Assembly: GCF_002335805.1 (NCBI RefSeq)
Contig: NZ_NISU01000001.1
Span: forward strand, 256,079-320,078
Direction: 5' to 3'
Length of the DNA: 64,000 bases
From: Bacillus sp. FJAT-45350
GTDB lineage: Bacteria; Bacillota; Bacilli; Bacillales; NISU01
Both the position numbers and the translations under genes were made by a program. How positions within the stretch are numbered: position 1 is the first letter of the stretch; each line of letters begins with the position of its first letter. Below are positions 16,392 to 25,961 of this stretch, piece after piece. The notes below the pieces were generated by a model that worked only from the letters and a program-made list of their open reading frames with translations, did not search any database and was not told the origin of the DNA.

Positions 16392-19094
16392 TTATTTAGA
16401 TTCGCCAGTAATTTTATCAACTTTAGTAAAGTGGTAGTGTTCTGCAAGAAAGCGTAGCAAAGGTAGGTAAAACATTTGTGTATTATTAGAAGGTATGTCT
16501 TTACTAAGGTTGTAGTCCTCAATAGTCGAACGGGGATGCATAAAGCAAAGTAATGGAGGTACAGTTGGTTCCTCTTCTGGTGTATATACTTCAGAATAGA
16601 TTATCTCATTGTTTTTTTGGTGTCTTACTAATTCATCAATATGATTTGGATAAAAAATATCTCCTTCTTGAATGTAAGCAATAAATTCACCACTAGCAAT
16701 TTTTAAACCATGCAATAGAAGTTGCTGTTTAGAGTTTACTCTTGACATACAAATGTGTGTGGTTAAAAATGGCCACTCGTCGTTATTGTAGATTTTATTC
16801 TCACAAATAGAATATGGATCAAGTATAATTAATTCAATGTTTTTGTACTTTTGCTTTTGTAAGCTATCAAATGTTCTTTTTAGTTTTCCGCCATTTTCTA
16901 GTATACAGATGATCGTTACTAAAATTTGAGGTTGTTCTTTGTTAGAACTAATAAATAAGTCTTTAGTTGAATATGTTTTTTTTATAAATTGTGGAATGTT
17001 TTGTCGGAATTCAGCGGGTGATTGTAAAGAACCTGGTAATTCCCATTTCCTTTTAAAGATATTCCAGTTTTCTTGCATACGATTTTGAAAATCAATATTT
17101 TCACCTCTAAACGTTGAACTTCCAAAGTGATGAATATATACATCGGAGGCTATCCATAGTTCAAAACCGCTTAGCGAAGCGCGTAAACAAAAATCATCAT
17201 CCTCATAATTACCTAGTGGGAATTGTTCATCAAAACCACCGATATCATTAATTACTTTATGAGTAATAAAAAGACAAAATCCCGAAAGAAAAGTTGTTTT
17301 AGTGCCTTGCCTCCAGTAGTGGAGCATTCTTTCTTTAGCATATTCTTTTATCTCTTCGTATGAATCGAATGTTAGATTAGGAATAAGTTGATTTGAGCCG
17401 ACATAATTGGAAACAGGCCCAATTATATCAGCATTCTTGTCAGTATGAGAAATAAAGCTACTAAGCCATCCCTTAGTTACTAAGGTATCATTATTTAAAA
17501 AGACAAGATAATCGCCTTTTGCTACGTTTATTCCTTGATTACATCCCCCAGCAAATCCTCTATTTTCAACGTTTTCAATTAAATTAAGGACGGGTATTGT
17601 CCGCAGATATTCAACTGTTCCGTCTGTAGAACCATTATCGACGACAATAATTTCATAGTTTTCTGAAGTGTTCTCAAAAATACTCTTTAAACATTGTTTT
17701 GTCATTTCTAATTGGTTTAACGTTAATATGATAATCGATGTTAGTTTGTCAGGATAGGACTTCACTTTTTGTTTAGAGCTACTTACAATAAATTCGGCTG
17801 TTTGTAATTCTTCTAAATCATATTTTGTAAGACTTTTTAATGTGTACCCCGTACTATCATAGTTAAACATTTCTTTTCCCTCTGGAATTTGAATAAAGAA
17901 ATTAGGGTCTTTTGCAAATCCAATCGTTTTTGGGATAAAGCCACTATCATATAAAACTTTCTTCAACTTATTTATAGAGAAAAATTGCCTTTTTTCACTA
18001 AAATTCGAAATTGATTTCTCATTAAGAAACGATTCGAACTCTCCAAGATAACGCGTATTAGGAGTACAAGTGATAAGTGTACCGTTATTTTTTAGATAAC
18101 GAGAGAGGAAACTTAGTGTACTCGTAGGTTCATGAAGAAATTCAAGATGGTTACAAATAATCACATCAAATGAATATGCTTCGAAAGGTAACTCCAATAT
18201 ATGTTCAACATTTGATTGTATCACTTCATCTAAATACTGATTCGCAATAGCTACTGCAACTGGATCATGCTCTATGCCGTATACTTCAACATCTCTATCC
18301 ACTTCTTTTAACTTTCTTCCTAACTCTCCATATCCGCATCCTATATGAAGAATTGTCTCCGTATGCTCGGGGATAGTTGTGAGAAAATCCTGCCTCGGAG
18401 TTACTTGTTTGATGGTTCGTTTATATGGTGAAGTCCTCTCAAACGAACGTTCTTTCCACGGCATGAGTAGGTATTCTTGACTCTTTTTCTGGTCATCGTT
18501 TAAGCCTTGGTGTTCTGATATTACTTGTTTTGATTCTCCGTAGTGTTTTATTTTTACATCGATTGCTTTACCCTCACCATAAAGATTTGTAGGGATATAA
18601 GCAGATTGTTCTTGTGAGAAGAATCGCAGAGATTGTATATTTTGCCCCCACGTGGTAAATAGACAATTCTTCCATCCCTCGTTATAAATTTGCTTATCAG
18701 CGATAAATGAATGTTCTACAGGAAAATAAAGTGTGTGCAGCCTGAAATAGGTATACTGAGGGCTAGTTGGATCAATTCTAGAAATCTCGGTCAATATTCG
18801 CACTTTGGCGGATTCTTCTAACACTTCATTTCCTTGTAAAATGAGAATCCAATCAGGGTGATATTTTAGCGCGCTTTGTAAAAGTTGGTTCTTAAATTGC
18901 TGCTGTTCTTTCAGTGTTTTTTCAATTAATTTAACCTTTGGATACCCTTTACATTGTTCGATAACGTTATTTGATATTTCTTTAGCGACTATTAAAATTT
19001 GCATTGAAAATGAGGAAAGTATGTTTAATGAATATTCGAGTTTCTCATTGTATTCTCCAAGTGTTATGACTGAAAGAATGGTTGGTTTTTTCAT
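16392..19094 (-). CDS. Four-domain glycosyltransferase/methyltransferase
   Basis: 900 residues without membrane segments. Domain 1 (~1-220) is a GT2-like fold lacking a clear DXD (ILQGNEV at the expected place), so possibly inactive. Domain 2 (~245-400) is a SAM methyltransferase (ILHIGCGYGELGRKL as motif I, FDVIICNHLEFLHEP as the later strand). Domain 3 (~445-690) is a complete GT2 (IVVDNGSTDGTVEYL, VFLNNDTLV, GNYEDDDFCLRASLSG). Domain 4 (~720-900) is another GT2-like domain with weak motifs. ATG 19094 is preferred because GGAGGGGG precedes it; ATG 19112 lies upstream of that site. Likely builds and methylates a spore glycan. Confidence 0.8.
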   Translation of the reverse strand: MKKPTILSVITLGEYNEKLEYSLNILSSFSMQILIVAKEISNNVIEQCKGYPKVKLIEKTLKEQQQFKNQLLQSALKYHPDWILILQGNEVLEESAKVRILTEISRIDPTSPQYTYFRLHTLYFPVEHSFIADKQIYNEGWKNCLFTTWGQNIQSLRFFSQEQSAYIPTNLYGEGKAIDVKIKHYGESKQVISEHQGLNDDQKKSQEYLLMPWKERSFERTSPYKRTIKQVTPRQDFLTTIPEHTETILHIGCGYGELGRKLKEVDRDVEVYGIEHDPVAVAIANQYLDEVIQSNVEHILELPFEAYSFDVIICNHLEFLHEPTSTLSFLSRYLKNNGTLITCTPNTRYLGEFESFLNEKSISNFSEKRQFFSINKLKKVLYDSGFIPKTIGFAKDPNFFIQIPEGKEMFNYDSTGYTLKSLTKYDLEELQTAEFIVSSSKQKVKSYPDKLTSIIILTLNQLEMTKQCLKSIFENTSENYEIIVVDNGSTDGTVEYLRTIPVLNLIENVENRGFAGGCNQGINVAKGDYLVFLNNDTLVTKGWLSSFISHTDKNADIIGPVSNYVGSNQLIPNLTFDSYEEIKEYAKERMLHYWRQGTKTTFLSGFCLFITHKVINDIGGFDEQFPLGNYEDDDFCLRASLSGFELWIASDVYIHHFGSSTFRGENIDFQNRMQENWNIFKRKWELPGSLQSPAEFRQNIPQFIKKTYSTKDLFISSNKEQPQILVTIICILENGGKLKRTFDSLQKQKYKNIELIILDPYSICENKIYNNDEWPFLTTHICMSRVNSKQQLLLHGLKIASGEFIAYIQEGDIFYPNHIDELVRHQKNNEIIYSEVYTPEEEPTVPPLLCFMHPRSTIEDYNLSKDIPSNNTQMFYLPLLRFLAEHYHFTKVDKITGESK

Positions 19095-19188
19095 GTTGTT
19101 GTCCCCCTCCATAAGTTATCATCTGTTAATTATATGAAAATAGGCGGTTGAATAGTGATGTTTTTGAAGGAAAACTAGAATAGTCTAA

Positions 19189-19216
19189 ACAATTTGTACT
19201 CGTTATTCATATCCTA
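19189..19216 (+). promoter_or_regulatory. Sigma-K-like promoter
   Basis: AC at 19189-19190, 17-base spacer, CATATCCTA at 19208-19216: full match to AC-N16/17-CATANNNTA. It lies about 70 bases before the repeat-bearing DUF6385-type gene. Confidence 0.62.
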
Positions 19217-19284
19217 TTACAGAAGTCTATGAGTTAATTTTAGGGTGACTTTATGTATTAATAAATAAATAAGAGGTAGGAGTT

Positions 19285-20040
19285 GTGAAAAAAATGCCAA
19301 ACTTTTCAACGTTTAATTTAGATGCTGATCAGTTACGTTCGTCTATTTTTGGTACGGATGCTACTGGTGATGTATTAGCGGTACGTACAGATGACCAGGG
19401 TCGTTTGGATATCGTTGGTGATATTACTGTTCAGACAATTGAAGCAATTATGGGAGCAACGGTTACAACAATTGAAGGCGGAACGCTGAACAAAGTTGAA
19501 ACAATCGATGCAGTGATGGGAGCGACAATAACAGCAGGAACGCTGAACAAAGTCGAAACAATCGATGCAGTGATGGGAGCGACAATAACAGCAGGAACAC
19601 TGAACAAAGTCGAAACAATCGATGCAGTGATGGGAGCAACAATAACAGCAGGAATACTGAACACAGTTGAAACAGTAAACGAAGTAACGACTGTTGTTGC
19701 AATTTCTCAGCAAAATTTTGTAGAAGATGATTTACAAAACCAAACGCTTCCTGCTGCTCAGACTGACACAGAAGTCCCTGAAGATCAATTAAGGCGGGAT
19801 ACACAATTCTTTAAAGTTTATACGTATTTTATTACAAACCATGCTACAACAGATACACTTGATGTTAAGATTCAAGTAAGTCCCGATAACAATTTCTGGT
19901 TTGATGATATTGCGGCAACTGGAATTGTGGATGAGACAGTGGCACTTGTGCCCAAACGATTCGGTAAGTATACAAGACTTGTTTATAGTACAGTGGGAGA
20001 GGTAGCAACCGTTGATTTTTGGTTTAACGCACAGGGCTAA
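19285..20040 (+). CDS. Repeat-bearing DUF6385-type putative spore-surface protein
   Basis: 251 residues. Residues ~15-45 (SSIFGTDATGDVLAVRTDDQ) resemble the 36-residue unit of the 25962 protein. Residues ~66-122 are three near-identical 19-residue repeats (ETIDAVMGATITAGTLNKV), rich in Thr and lacking charge clusters. The C-terminal ~80 residues (FFKVYTYFITNHATTDTLDV, VALVPKRFGKYTRLVYSTVG) match the DUF6385 style. Start may be GTG 19285 or ATG 19294; both lie near AAGAGG/TAGGAG. Structural or glycosylated coat protein is an inference; the Thr-rich repeats would suit O-glycosylation. Confidence 0.75.
   Translation: MKKMPNFSTFNLDADQLRSSIFGTDATGDVLAVRTDDQGRLDIVGDITVQTIEAIMGATVTTIEGGTLNKVETIDAVMGATITAGTLNKVETIDAVMGATITAGTLNKVETIDAVMGATITAGILNTVETVNEVTTVVAISQQNFVEDDLQNQTLPAAQTDTEVPEDQLRRDTQFFKVYTYFITNHATTDTLDVKIQVSPDNNFWFDDIAATGIVDETVALVPKRFGKYTRLVYSTVGEVATVDFWFNAQG
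19480..19673 (+). repeat. 57-bp in-frame tandem repeat, three full copies
   Basis: Units 19480-19536, 19537-19593 and 19594-19650 differ by only a few bases, with a partial fourth to about 19673. Each unit encodes 19 residues. Near-identity at synonymous sites suggests recent expansion. Confidence 0.92.
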
Positions 20041-20054
20041 TATTGCATAGGATA
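20027..20054 (+). promoter_or_regulatory. Sigma-K-like promoter for the GT2-TPR operon
   Basis: AC at 20027-20028, 17-base spacer, CATAGGATA at 20046-20054: full match. It overlaps the end of the upstream gene. The expected transcription start (~20061) falls inside the left arm of the following terminator hairpin. Confidence 0.62.
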
Positions 20055-20056
20055 AT

Positions 20057-20083
20057 AAGGAGTACATAGTAAATGTACTCCTT
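20057..20083 (+). terminator. Terminator between the DUF6385-type gene and the GT2-TPR operon
   Basis: Perfect 11-base stem (20057-20067 with 20073-20083), 5-base loop, then GTTTTG. Reading from the upstream gene would stop here, whereas a transcript begun at the overlapping promoter would lack the full left arm. Confidence 0.72.
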
Positions 20084-20117
20084 GTTTTGATTAGTGCTTT
20101 AGTAGGAGGAAGATCCA

Positions 20118-22127
20118 ATGGGAGATTACAGATTATCTGCTAATATAATCGTGAGAAATGCCGAGGAAACCATTGATGCATGTTTGCAAAGCATTCAAGA
20201 CATTGTTGATGAAATTGTAGTCATTGATACTGGTTCAACGGATGATACTCTAGAAAAATTGAAGAAGTATAGTGTGGATCTCTATACATGTGAATGGAAA
20301 GATGATTTTAGTGAAGCCAGAAATAAAGCATTGGAATTTTCTACAGGAGATTGGGTATTTATTATTGATGCTGATGAAACATTGCAGGCTCAACGTCGCA
20401 CGCTTGAGGAAATGATGAGCGATTCGAAAGTGGAAGCGTATTGGGTAACTGTTGAGAATTTTCTTTCAACCAACCACTCTCATTCGAATTCTCAACAAAA
20501 TATTCGAATGTTTCGTAACAATAAGGAGTACAGGTATGAAGGAAGAATTCATGAACAAATTGCTTCTTCTATTTTACGTATACATCCAAGAAATACACTA
20601 CAAGAAAGTAATTTAACCATTAAGCATTATGGTGACCTCCCCTATTATGTGGAAAAATATAATAAGAATGAAAGAAACCGTTTTATAATCGAATTAGCGT
20701 TGGAAGAAGAACCAAATCATCCCTTTTATTTATATAATTTAGCAGTTGAATATATGAAAATTAAAGAATATGAGAAGGTTGTTAATAATCTAACCATCTG
20801 TATAAAAAAAGAAAATAAGAAAGCAACTTATTTGCCACATGCTTATTTGTTGTTAGCAACAGCAAAATTAAAAACGAGAGATTTTAATGAAGTATTAGAT
20901 TTTATAGAACTTGCAATAAAACGATACCCAGATTATACCGACTTATACTATCTAAAAGCGCAAATATTAGCAGATGGCTATCGCTACGAACAAGCACTGG
21001 TAGCATTATATAAAACTATTGAATTAGGAGGAGCCCCAAAGAAATACATTTCGACAAAAGGGGTCGGCACTTTTCTTAGTCACTATGAAGTAGGGAAGAT
21101 CTACAAAAAAAAAGGGTTTACAAAAGAAGCGATGCAACGTTTTATACTTTGTGTTCAAATAAACCCAAAGGTTGAAAAAGCGTATGAACTTATTGCGGAA
21201 TGCTTAATAGAATTGAACGCAACCCCTCATGAAGTTCTGGAACAGTTTAATAAAATAAGTACTCTAGCTGGTATTTGTTTTTTTTTAATTGCAAAAGCAT
21301 TATGTCGAATCGGTAAATATGAAGAGGCAATCCCATTACTTCGGAAGATAAAAGAGGAAGACTTAGCTGTTATGTCTTTACAAAATGAATGTCTGATGCA
21401 AACTGGCCAATGTATGGAGGCTCTTCAAATTCAAAGAAAGGCATTAAAGAGAATTGAGAAAGAACATTTTGATTCTGAAGAATGGCTAATTAAACATTTA
21501 TGTTGTTTTTGGTCCGAAGACTTACCAGTTCCTTATACAGTTAGTAAGCATGTTGAATTTAATCCACACAGTAATTGGCTTATTTTGATAATTTCTTTAT
21601 TAGAGGAAGAAGACACAGATAAGCAATACCCCATTCCAGAAGAAAAAGTAGCATATCTATTCGAATGGCTTTTACATTATGGATTTACAGATGTTGGAGA
21701 ACGTATCATGAAAAGATTGAAGAGTATTAATTTTTTGTCAGTTTTTACGAAAACCCTTTACAGGAAAGGGTATGTAATGAAGGCAGCAGAAAGATTCATA
21801 CAGCTATTGGAATTGGGGCAGTTAGATGATGAAGGAACATTTTATTTAGCGGAAATTATGTACGATAGGAGTCAATACGAATATGCAATCGCTTTGTTTG
21901 AAGAGGCACTAGAAAAGAATCCGGACAATTGGAGAGCGAGACAAGGAGCAGCATTAAGTTATTTAGCAGAAGGATTGAAATGGGCGGTAGAAAGCAGAGC
22001 CCATTATCCATATTCAGAATGGCTGGGTGTTCAAATTCAAGAGATAAAAGTGAGCATTCAACTGTTAAATGAAGTCGATTGGCATACCAAGTGGACGTAT
22101 CGTCAAAGGAGGAACGCAAAATCATGA
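20118..22127 (+). CDS. GT2 glycosyltransferase with TPR repeats (first of three)
   Basis: 669 residues. The N-terminal ~200 are a GT2 domain: SANIIVRNAEETIDACLQSI, VVIDTGSTDDT, WKDDFSEARNKAL and the DXD in FIIDADETL. This is the same arrangement as SunS-like peptide glycosyltransferases. From ~200 to the end, helical hairpins of TPR type recur (HPFYLYNLAVEYMKIKEYEK, ATYLPHAYLLLATAKLKTRD, DNWRARQGAALSYLAEGLKW). TPRs commonly bind acceptor proteins, so a protein target is likely. ATG 20118 has TAGGAGG upstream. Its stop overlaps the next start (ATGA). Confidence 0.82.
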   Translation: MGDYRLSANIIVRNAEETIDACLQSIQDIVDEIVVIDTGSTDDTLEKLKKYSVDLYTCEWKDDFSEARNKALEFSTGDWVFIIDADETLQAQRRTLEEMMSDSKVEAYWVTVENFLSTNHSHSNSQQNIRMFRNNKEYRYEGRIHEQIASSILRIHPRNTLQESNLTIKHYGDLPYYVEKYNKNERNRFIIELALEEEPNHPFYLYNLAVEYMKIKEYEKVVNNLTICIKKENKKATYLPHAYLLLATAKLKTRDFNEVLDFIELAIKRYPDYTDLYYLKAQILADGYRYEQALVALYKTIELGGAPKKYISTKGVGTFLSHYEVGKIYKKKGFTKEAMQRFILCVQINPKVEKAYELIAECLIELNATPHEVLEQFNKISTLAGICFFLIAKALCRIGKYEEAIPLLRKIKEEDLAVMSLQNECLMQTGQCMEALQIQRKALKRIEKEHFDSEEWLIKHLCCFWSEDLPVPYTVSKHVEFNPHSNWLILIISLLEEEDTDKQYPIPEEKVAYLFEWLLHYGFTDVGERIMKRLKSINFLSVFTKTLYRKGYVMKAAERFIQLLELGQLDDEGTFYLAEIMYDRSQYEYAIALFEEALEKNPDNWRARQGAALSYLAEGLKWAVESRAHYPYSEWLGVQIQEIKVSIQLLNEVDWHTKWTYRQRRNAKS

Positions 22128-23848
22128 AGCCGCTAATATCTTTTTGTATGATTTGTAAAAATGAAGAAAAAATGATTGCACGTTGCTTAAATAGTATTAA
22201 ACATGTTGTAGATGAAATGATTGTCGTTGATACTGGTTCGACGGATAAAACAATTCAAATTGCCACATCTTTAGGTGCAAAAGTGTATCAACATGAGTGG
22301 GTTCATGATTTTGCTGTGGCACGAAATTCTGGACTAGAGAGGGCAACAGGAGATTGGATTTTATTCTTAGATGCAGATGAGGAGCTTCATCCTGAAGATG
22401 GAAAAAAGCTCAGGAAGTTCGCGAAATATTCACGTGCCCCTGGCTGCTATCTGAAACTTATCAACTTTGTAGGGAAATCAGATAATTTTAAAAGTTCAAC
22501 AAAGGATACAGTGCCCGTACTTCGTTTTTTTCGCAATCATCACGACATCCGATTTGTAGGGCGAGTCCACGAACAGATTGGTGGTAGTATACGAGCAAGG
22601 TATGAGACAAAGTATATTCCTTACGAGAATATTAGAATTTTCCATTATGGGTATCTTGAGGATATTGTAAAAGAACAGGATAAAATAAAAAGAAATTTCA
22701 AACTGATTAAAAAGCAAGTAGAAGAAGAACCTAAAAATCCGTTTCATCATTACAATATCGCGGGGGAGTATATTCGAGTAAATCAATTTCAATTTGCGTT
22801 AGAACACCTTAGGAAGGCGAAGTCATTATGCGAGATAAACAGAGTAGGATTTGGCCACTTAATAGTGAAAAAAGAGATTACTTGCCTAGATTTTCTTGGT
22901 CGACATGAGGAAGCTCTTGAAGTATGTCGTAATGAAATAAAGAGATTTCAAGACTATCCTGATTTATTGTACATTTTGGGTCGTTGTGCGATCGTTTGTC
23001 AAAAGAATGAAGAGGCAAAAGAGGCCTTTAGAAAGGTAATGACGATGACAACACCTCCTTCTCATTACGTAATTGATGTAACCATTCCAAAGATAAAAGC
23101 TCCGTTTTATTTAGCTAAATTGTTTGAAGAAGTAGGAGAGGTCGGGAAGGCTCTTAATTTTTACGAGGGTATTCTAATGAATAACGGTTTAGCTTATTAT
23201 CCAGCATTTGAACGATTTTTAGATTTAATGGTAAGCCAAGAAGGAGAGAAGGTTCTATTACGACAACTAAGAAAACTTTCCTTTTCCAAAATAGAAAAGG
23301 AATTAATAGTTCAACATCTTTATGAAGCCAATTTCTATGAACTAGCTTTACAGTTAGTTAAAGAAGGTTGGAACGATAACGGACAGATAAAGAATATGCT
23401 ACTTTTTTTAACGAACCATGAGAGTGAAGTATCGGGGGAAACTAATTTAAAGCTAATTGTACAATGGATAAAGGAGCAAACTTTGCATAACCCGACTAGA
23501 ATAGAAAATAGTACATTTATACACTTTTTACACAATGGCGAATGGCCTGATGATGTTTACCCTACGAAGTTAGATTGGGAACTCCTTGAGTTTGCCTATA
23601 AATTATCTCGGGTTCATGAAAAGAGAAAGAATGCGACACAATTGATGAAGTTATGGAAATACTTTATATTTCTTAAAGGTAATACGAGTGAGGTAAGTAG
23701 AGGAGGATTGTCTCTTGCTTTAAATCTTGTTTTTCAGGCAAGGTCATTGTTAAATGAGCAAAAATCTCCTGTTTCTCACTTATGGGAAGACGTTTCTCAT
23801 CATATTCCTTATCCTCTGATAGAGCAGGGGGGCCGAATAGATGTTTAA
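22124..23848 (+). CDS. GT2 glycosyltransferase with TPR repeats (second of three)
   Basis: 574 residues. The GT2 domain shows SFCMICKNEEKMIARCLNSI, VVDTGSTDKT, DFAVARNSGLERATGDW and the DXD in LFLDADEEL. TPR-like helices follow from about residue 200 (NPFHHYNIAGEYIRVNQFQF, DLLYILGRCAIVCQKNEEAK). ATG 22124 is fixed by AAAGGAGG and overlaps the previous stop by 4 bases, so translation is coupled. It differs from its neighbours mainly in the C-terminal helices, consistent with different acceptors or linkage steps. Confidence 0.82.
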   Translation: MKPLISFCMICKNEEKMIARCLNSIKHVVDEMIVVDTGSTDKTIQIATSLGAKVYQHEWVHDFAVARNSGLERATGDWILFLDADEELHPEDGKKLRKFAKYSRAPGCYLKLINFVGKSDNFKSSTKDTVPVLRFFRNHHDIRFVGRVHEQIGGSIRARYETKYIPYENIRIFHYGYLEDIVKEQDKIKRNFKLIKKQVEEEPKNPFHHYNIAGEYIRVNQFQFALEHLRKAKSLCEINRVGFGHLIVKKEITCLDFLGRHEEALEVCRNEIKRFQDYPDLLYILGRCAIVCQKNEEAKEAFRKVMTMTTPPSHYVIDVTIPKIKAPFYLAKLFEEVGEVGKALNFYEGILMNNGLAYYPAFERFLDLMVSQEGEKVLLRQLRKLSFSKIEKELIVQHLYEANFYELALQLVKEGWNDNGQIKNMLLFLTNHESEVSGETNLKLIVQWIKEQTLHNPTRIENSTFIHFLHNGEWPDDVYPTKLDWELLEFAYKLSRVHEKRKNATQLMKLWKYFIFLKGNTSEVSRGGLSLALNLVFQARSLLNEQKSPVSHLWEDVSHHIPYPLIEQGGRIDV

Positions 23849-25751
23849 ACCATATGATATTTCACTATGCATGGTAGTGAAAAATGAAGAAGGATGGATC
23901 AAACAATGTTTATCTTCCGTTAAAGATGTGGTCAAAGAAATGATTGTCGTTGATACGGGATCGACTGACGGCACGAGGAGAATTGCTCAATTTATGGGTG
24001 CGCAAGTTTTTAACCTTCCATGGAATGATGACTTTAGTGAAGCGAGAAACTTTGGTTTAAATAAAGCGACGTGTGAATGGATTTTAGTACTTGATGCAGA
24101 TGAAGAATGGGAACAACCTGACGAAGAAATATTTCATCAGCTTTTATCTGCTAAAGAAGTATATGGCTATCATGTAAAATTGCTAAATTACTATGGGACA
24201 AAAAAGTTTGATGGAGATTATGTCATCGACTCTGTATGCCGATTATTCCGTAATGATTCTCATATTCGTTTTCAAGGAATTATACATGAAGAAGTCACAA
24301 AAAGTATAAAAGAACGGTACTCTTCACAAAGAATCTTGTTTTCAAATCTCAGAATTCATCATTACGGGTATTTAGATCAAGTTATCGAAAAAAAGCAAAA
24401 AAACAAAAGAAATATGGAGCTGGTAAAAAAAGCGATAGAACACAATCCAACAGATCTCTACATGCAATACGCCTTAGGGACGGAATATTTCCAAGAGGAA
24501 AACTTTCAATATGCGTTAAACGTTTTTGAACCATTACTTTATAAAATAAAGGTAACAGAAGGCTATGCCTCTGATTTGCTCTATAAGATTGTTTATTGTT
24601 TTAAGCAACTAAAGCAATTTTATAAAGCGTTGGATTATATAAAACAAGGAATATCATTTTACCCTGATTTTGTTGATTTGTTAGAATTGGAAAGTTTAAT
24701 ATTATTTGAACTTCACCGGTATCAAGAAGCTAGAGAGGTGTTAGAAAAGTGTTTAAAAATTGGGGATGTATCCCATTTATATTCAACATCATCAGGAGCA
24801 GGGACATTTCGAACGCTGTACCTTCTTGGAATGGTGAAGGAACGTCAAGCAGAGTGGAAGCAAGCATTTGAACATTATCTTATGGCAGTTAAGGAAGAAG
24901 AAAACTTTACATCGGCGCTTTCTCGTTGGGCAAACCTTAGCTTTTATTTTTATGAGGATGATCAGGAGTGGAGAGACCATTTTCAAAAACATTTTACGCA
25001 ATTGACTGTGAAAAACTGTATGGTTATTTTGATGCAAGCTGTTTTTTGGGTACGACCTAAAATAGGGCTTACATTAGTAGAGAAAGTATCTACAAAAGAT
25101 TTGCAGTTAGAATTGTTAAAGGCTATCTTTTATGCACAACAAGGAAGTTTTGTAAAATCAAAAAAAATAGTAGTAGAGTTGTTATCTCACCAACAAACAG
25201 AACAACTATATTTATATCTTTGGGCCATCCATCGACATTTAGGTGAAAAAAAAGAAGCGGAACACATATTATCAAAACTTATTCACCTAAAACCAGATTA
25301 TAAAGGAGTCTATCACATCTTTGTAAAAGAAAATAGGAATATTAAGGTATTAGAAACAGTAAGAACACAATGTATTCACGTTTTATTAGCCCTTCAAGCA
25401 TGGGAGGAATTACTAGTTCTCCTAGTTAGTACGAACGAGACCGGAAGTATTTTTTTACCGAGTCACCATTTTCCAGCTTTTCAACATGTACCACAGTCTG
25501 TATTAAAAGAATTATTAGAACAAACAAAAGGTTTATTGCGGGAGTGGGAATATACCGATTTAATTTTCTTAGGCTGGTCTGCATTAAAGACTAATAATCA
25601 TCACATGTCCTATCATATATTTAAACAAGCAAAACGTAATACAGACAAGCGAATTGAGCATACAATTGGTGCTTTGTTGCATTTAGAAGGAAGTAGCATT
25701 GAAACTTTAAACGTTCACTTTGATCTAGACTGTTTGTTACTAACATTTTAA
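23841..25751 (+). CDS. GT2 glycosyltransferase with TPR repeats (third of three)
   Basis: 636 residues, with the same layout: ISLCMVVKNEEGWIKQCLSS, VVDTGSTDGTRR, DDFSEARNFGL and the DXD in LVLDADEEW, then TPR helices (MQYALGTEYFQEENFQYALN, LLYKIVYCFKQLKQFYKALD). The start overlaps the end of the previous gene by 8 bases. The C-terminal ~250 residues are diverged from the other two. The three probably form one transcript from the promoter at 20027, and no terminator is seen between them. Confidence 0.82.
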   Translation: MFKPYDISLCMVVKNEEGWIKQCLSSVKDVVKEMIVVDTGSTDGTRRIAQFMGAQVFNLPWNDDFSEARNFGLNKATCEWILVLDADEEWEQPDEEIFHQLLSAKEVYGYHVKLLNYYGTKKFDGDYVIDSVCRLFRNDSHIRFQGIIHEEVTKSIKERYSSQRILFSNLRIHHYGYLDQVIEKKQKNKRNMELVKKAIEHNPTDLYMQYALGTEYFQEENFQYALNVFEPLLYKIKVTEGYASDLLYKIVYCFKQLKQFYKALDYIKQGISFYPDFVDLLELESLILFELHRYQEAREVLEKCLKIGDVSHLYSTSSGAGTFRTLYLLGMVKERQAEWKQAFEHYLMAVKEEENFTSALSRWANLSFYFYEDDQEWRDHFQKHFTQLTVKNCMVILMQAVFWVRPKIGLTLVEKVSTKDLQLELLKAIFYAQQGSFVKSKKIVVELLSHQQTEQLYLYLWAIHRHLGEKKEAEHILSKLIHLKPDYKGVYHIFVKENRNIKVLETVRTQCIHVLLALQAWEELLVLLVSTNETGSIFLPSHHFPAFQHVPQSVLKELLEQTKGLLREWEYTDLIFLGWSALKTNNHHMSYHIFKQAKRNTDKRIEHTIGALLHLEGSSIETLNVHFDLDCLLLTF

Positions 25752-25961
25752 AAATTAAAAAAACTAAGAACTTCCTAGAGAGTTTCCAATAGAATAAATA
25801 AGGGTATTTCTACAGGAAAGATATTATTGTCTTTATAAAAAGGGATACATGAGACTTTAGCATTATATTTTGTTAATTACATTAGTTTAAAAGAAAACAA
25901 GCTGGACAAAAATGCGGTTATAGATAAATATGTCCAAGTAGAATTGTGAGGTGAGATTATT

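Noticed and set aside
19480-19673. CRISPR array
   Set aside because: Units are contiguous without unique spacers, are in frame with a protein gene and there are no cas genes.
19375-19804. Three minus-strand ORFs opposite the 57-bp repeat
   Set aside because: Repeat shadows of the plus-strand gene with unusual Cys/Ser-rich composition and no start signals.
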